A DNA stretch of 64,000 bases. Origin: Streptomyces sp. MZ04. GTDB taxonomy: Bacteria > Actinomycetota > Actinomycetes > Streptomycetales > Streptomycetaceae. The position numbers and the translations under genes were made by a program. Each line of letters begins with the position of its first letter. The first letter of the stretch is position 1. This document shows, piece after piece, positions 61,834-64,000 of this stretch. The notes below the pieces were generated by a model. It saw nothing but the letters and a program-made list of their open reading frames with translations, did no database searches and was not told the DNA's origin. The stretch is taken from contig NZ_SRIC01000005.1 in the NCBI RefSeq assembly GCF_004684775.1, positions 19,782 to 83,781 of the forward strand. The letters run 5' to 3'.

Positions 61834-62318
61834 TGCGGCACGCCGAGCTGACGATGGGGCGCACCTTCGCGCTGGCCTTCGATGACGGCGACGACTTCGT
61901 CGCGGAGCTGACCGGTTTCTGCGCGGAGATGGGGATCCGGCAGGCGATCATCCCGATGTTCCTCGGCGGGTTCCGGCAGGTGAGCCTGGTGGGGACGAGC
62001 GGCCCGCTTAAGGACCCGGAAGTTCCTGTATGGGACGAGACGGTCCTGTACACGGTCGAAGCCGTCGGCTCCGCCACGCTCGCCTGGAGTCCGGAGAACG
62101 ACGTCCTCGCCCCGCACATACATGTGGCAGTCGGACGCAAGGACCTGGCCGCCGCGGGGAGCGTGTCTCATCTGCTGCGGGCGGAGGTGCAGTTCATCCA
62201 GGAGATGTTCCTTCAGGAGGTCGTCTCCCCCCGGATGCTGCGACCGCTGTGCGGACCCCACGCTGTCCCGACCCTGGCCTTCGCTCCGGACCTCGAGACC
62301 GAGACCGAGACCGTGTGA
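61833..62318 (+). CDS. PPC/DUF296 domain protein
   Basis: The product is 161 aa. ATG 61833 overlaps the asparaginase stop (TGATG). F-A-L-A-F-D-D-G-D-D-F-V-A-E-L, I-I-P-M-F-L-G-G-F-R-Q-V and P-H-I-H-V-A-V-G-R are the PPC/DUF296 core, found alone in bacteria and with AT-hooks in plants. The bacterial function is unsettled. Histidines in H-I-H may bind a metal. It probably works with the asparaginase. Confidence 0.8.
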   Translation: MRHAELTMGRTFALAFDDGDDFVAELTGFCAEMGIRQAIIPMFLGGFRQVSLVGTSGPLKDPEVPVWDETVLYTVEAVGSATLAWSPENDVLAPHIHVAVGRKDLAAAGSVSHLLRAEVQFIQEMFLQEVVSPRMLRPLCGPHAVPTLAFAPDLETETETV

Positions 62319-62685
62319 CCCTGCCCGGCTCCACCCCGAGCTTGGCGCGACGGCCTCCGCGTCTCCCCGGTGAGCAGGGCCTCCGTCTCGTCGTCAACTC
62401 GCCCTTGGCGGTAAGGGGAGCAATGCCCGCTCGTCGGCCACCAGCCGAGGACGGCATAGTCGCCGTGCAGCGCCGGGGCCTGCCAGTCCGAACCGCCTGG
62501 AACGGGCTCCCCACCGTTGCCGGCAGCGTCAGCCTGGCCCGGCCCGCGCACCCCACCCTCGTCACCGCCGTCCGGCACTACCGCCGCGGATGCATTGTCC
62601 ACCCTGAGCGACGCGTCGAGAGCGCCCGCAGCATCCGCGCCGCCCGATCAGCCGTCTGCCCTCCAGAACCCACCAGGAACGGACC
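62319..62685. other. Gene-free stretch
   Basis: No plausible gene is seen between the DUF296 and Nudix genes. The start of a Nudix transcript should lie here, but no promoter stands out. Confidence 0.45.
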
Positions 62686-63207
62686 GTGGAGACCTGCGAT
62701 AACACCTCGGTCGGCATCATCATCACCGATCACCAGGGCCGTTACCTGATGTTCGACCACGCCACTTTCCCGCCCGGCACGGCACCCGCCGCTGGCCACA
62801 TCGACGACCACGGGACCGCCGAGGACGCGGCCCGCGCCGAGGTCGAGGAAGAACTCGGCCTCACCGTCACCGGCCTCACCCACGTCACTGGCGGGTGGTG
62901 GGGTAATCGATGCCGCCGCTTGCCGGGCGCACGCGGCACCGGCCACGACTGGACCGTCTACCAGGCCACCGTCACCGGCGACCTCACCCCGAGCGCCTGC
63001 GAGACGAAGAACGTCCGCTGGATCGCTCCCGACGCTCTGCAGGAGTTGGCAGACCGGACGGTCGCCTACGCCCAGGGACACATCACCGACGCCGAGTTCG
63101 AGACGGCACCCGGCATCGAGCCAGTGTGGATGCAGTGGCTCGTCAACATCGCCACGATCCGCATCAGCCCTGATGACCTGCTTCGAGTGGCCCAACTCGC
63201 CAGGTGA
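62686..63207 (+). CDS. Nudix hydrolase
   Basis: The product is 173 aa. GTG 62686 follows AGGAACGG. The Nudix box runs from G-H-I-D-D-H-G-T-A-E-D-A-A through A-E-V-E-E-E-L-G-L; the Arg of the consensus R-E-x-x-E-E is replaced by Ala, with the metal-binding Glu residues kept. It should cleave a nucleoside-diphosphate-linked compound. An added cysteine lies near residue 80. It stands alone. Confidence 0.85.
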   Translation: METCDNTSVGIIITDHQGRYLMFDHATFPPGTAPAAGHIDDHGTAEDAARAEVEEELGLTVTGLTHVTGGWWGNRCRRLPGARGTGHDWTVYQATVTGDLTPSACETKNVRWIAPDALQELADRTVAYAQGHITDAEFETAPGIEPVWMQWLVNIATIRISPDDLLRVAQLAR

Positions 63208-63802
63208 TCGCCGCCCCGTCTGCCTGACCCACCGCGGCCGCCGCCCCCACTTGCTGAGCGCGGCGACCGCGCCTCCTCCCAGACCCGGCCGCATGGCCAC
63301 CGCCCGTCTGCCACGACAGCCTCGTCCAGGAGGGCCGGGTCACCATCTGGGAGGCGTACGAGCACTGCCAGCCCGGCAGAGGAGCCCTCCCGTCCTGGCT
63401 CACGCGGCACGCCACCTGACACATGACCAAGCCCCTCACCCACTGCCGCTGGAGCGGCACCCCCCCCACCCGCCGCGACGACATCACCGTGCACCAACGA
63501 CACCGAGGTCTCCGGCGGACGACGCTCCGTCAATGGGGTCACCGGATGGCGTATCCCTCGTTCGGTGGTATCTGCCAAGCAGAGCCGATACGTGCAGCGC
63601 GGCCAACCTGTGCGTGAGTCCGAGCTGCTGGACCAGGACGACCACGCACCGCGTCCTGGTTGTGGCAGACCCGAGCCCAGCCGGCACCGCCACCATGCGG
63701 GCGGAAGGGGATCGGCTGACCGGGCCGACACCGCGGCCCTCCGCCACGCGGGGCGGTTGTTCGAGGCGGTGCACGCGGTGACCGGCACCGGCCTTTGGTA
63801 CC
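63208..63802. other. Degenerate region
   Basis: A few protein-like pieces lie in different frames. One plus-strand piece ends at 63420 (D-S-L-V-Q-E-G-R-V-T-I-W-E-A-Y-E-H-C). Another ends at 63810 (A-L-R-H-A-G-R-L-F-E-A-V-H-A-V-T). None has a start with a ribosome site. It looks like decayed genes broken by insertion events. Confidence 0.4.
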
Positions 63803-63859
63803 TAGGGTGACCAGTTCGGCATCGCTCAGGCGGGGCGAAGGCCGACCGGCGGGTGCCAC
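63803..63859 (-). mobile_element. Transposase N-terminal fragment
   Basis: From an ATG at 63859 on the minus strand: M-A-P-A-G-R-P-S-P-R-L-S-D-A-E-L-V-T-L. R-L-S-D-A-E-L-V-x-L is the usual N-terminal segment of a family of actinobacterial IS transposases. After 19 residues the similarity ends abruptly, so only a stub remains. The family assignment is not exact. Confidence 0.5.
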
Positions 63860-63893
63860 GGCGCCAGGCCGGGGGGTGCCTCTATGTCTTTCG

Positions 63894-64000
63894 TCAAGCG
63901 AGGCGTGGGGTGCGGGGTTCGTAGAAGGTGCCGTCGCGGAGTATCGCGAACAGCACGTTGATCCGTTGCCGGGCGAGCCGGAGGAGGGCTTGTGTGTGGG
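63894..64000 (-). mobile_element. IS110-family transposase, C-terminal end, cut by the window edge
   Basis: The minus-strand frame entering from the window edge reads A-L-L-R-L-A-R-Q-R-I-N-V-L-F-A-I-L-R-D-G and ends 34 residues in at a TGA (63894-63896). This A-L-x-R-L-A-R-R-R-x-N-V-L-x-A-x-L-R-D-G segment is the usual C-terminus of IS110/IS116/IS902 transposases. The rest lies outside the window. Confidence 0.7.

Noticed and set aside
62319..62685. Small protein genes between the DUF296 and Nudix genes
   Set aside because: Open frames exist on both strands but none has a ribosome site or recognisable text.

Overview
This window is high-GC actinobacterial DNA, almost certainly Streptomyces. 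The markers are genus-typical: an XRE/DUF5753 regulator overlapping a DUF397 gene, a DUF574 (SAV2177-type) methyltransferase, a cvnABCD 'conservon', a DUF2637 protein, a LysM-BTAD protein, many GTG starts and many GTGA/ATGA stop-start overlaps. The content is accessory: fragmented genes in the left 13 kb, a Tad-type pilus operon, clustered regulators, a large helicase with helicase-associated (HA) repeats, and insertion-sequence debris at the right edge. A chromosome arm or a large linear plasmid would fit; no telomere, replication or conjugation gene is seen.

1-13 kb: a partial gene, a GNAT acetyltransferase, then three blocks that each begin with nearly the same promoter (1831, 7389, 10876: TTGC-type -35, exactly 17 bp, TAnnTT -10, with similar flanks). 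Block A carries a 154-aa protein, a Cys-rich protein, a broken N6-methylase-like gene, a broken small gene, a frameshifted DUF4007 gene and a coupled 70-aa gene. Block B carries a 353-aa protein, two unknown proteins and a second broken N6-methylase-like gene. Block C carries a 599-aa unknown protein and a decayed short gene. A lipoprotein gene and a divergent operon of three tiny genes lie between A and B.

13-18.7 kb: a run of exported and membrane proteins (two lipoproteins, one with a DUF1524/HNH nuclease fold) ending in a P-loop polynucleotide-kinase-like gene coupled to a 2H phosphoesterase. A 1-kb gene-free stretch follows, with a 28-bp perfect palindrome.

18.7-33.8 kb: a Tad/Flp pilus operon in which nearly every gene overlaps the next (lipoprotein, secreted protein, SAF/CpaB, CpaE/TadZ-like, CpaF, TadB, TadC, short pilin, three TadE/G-like pseudopilins). 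It ends in a 1248-aa membrane protein with two LysM domains and a C-terminal BTAD regulator domain. A DUF2637 membrane protein and another membrane protein follow.

33.8-42.6 kb: XRE/DUF397/DUF574 operon (minus), then three related regulators with a shared N-terminal domain, a 2H-like phosphoesterase and a RibD-like deaminase (plus), then an aldo/keto reductase coupled to an anti-sigma-type ATPase (minus).

42.6-50.2 kb: a conservon (CvnA-D) extended by a GAF protein, an acyl-CoA dehydrogenase and a cytochrome P450. Three TGGCCAC-N3-GTGGCCA-type inverted repeats lie between it and the divergent ATPase/reductase genes.

50.2-58.5 kb: small DNA-binding and resolvase-like genes, then a tightly coupled operon: a 118-aa protein, a STAND NTPase (NB-ARC-WHD-TPR), a second STAND-like protein with no NTPase domain, and a 906-aa DEAH helicase with six HA repeats. 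I consider this the best candidate for an undescribed system, possibly defensive.

58.5-64 kb: a regulator remnant, a 510-aa regulator, L-asparaginase coupled to a PPC/DUF296 protein, a Nudix hydrolase, degenerate DNA, and remnants of two insertion sequences (one IS110-like) running off the edge.
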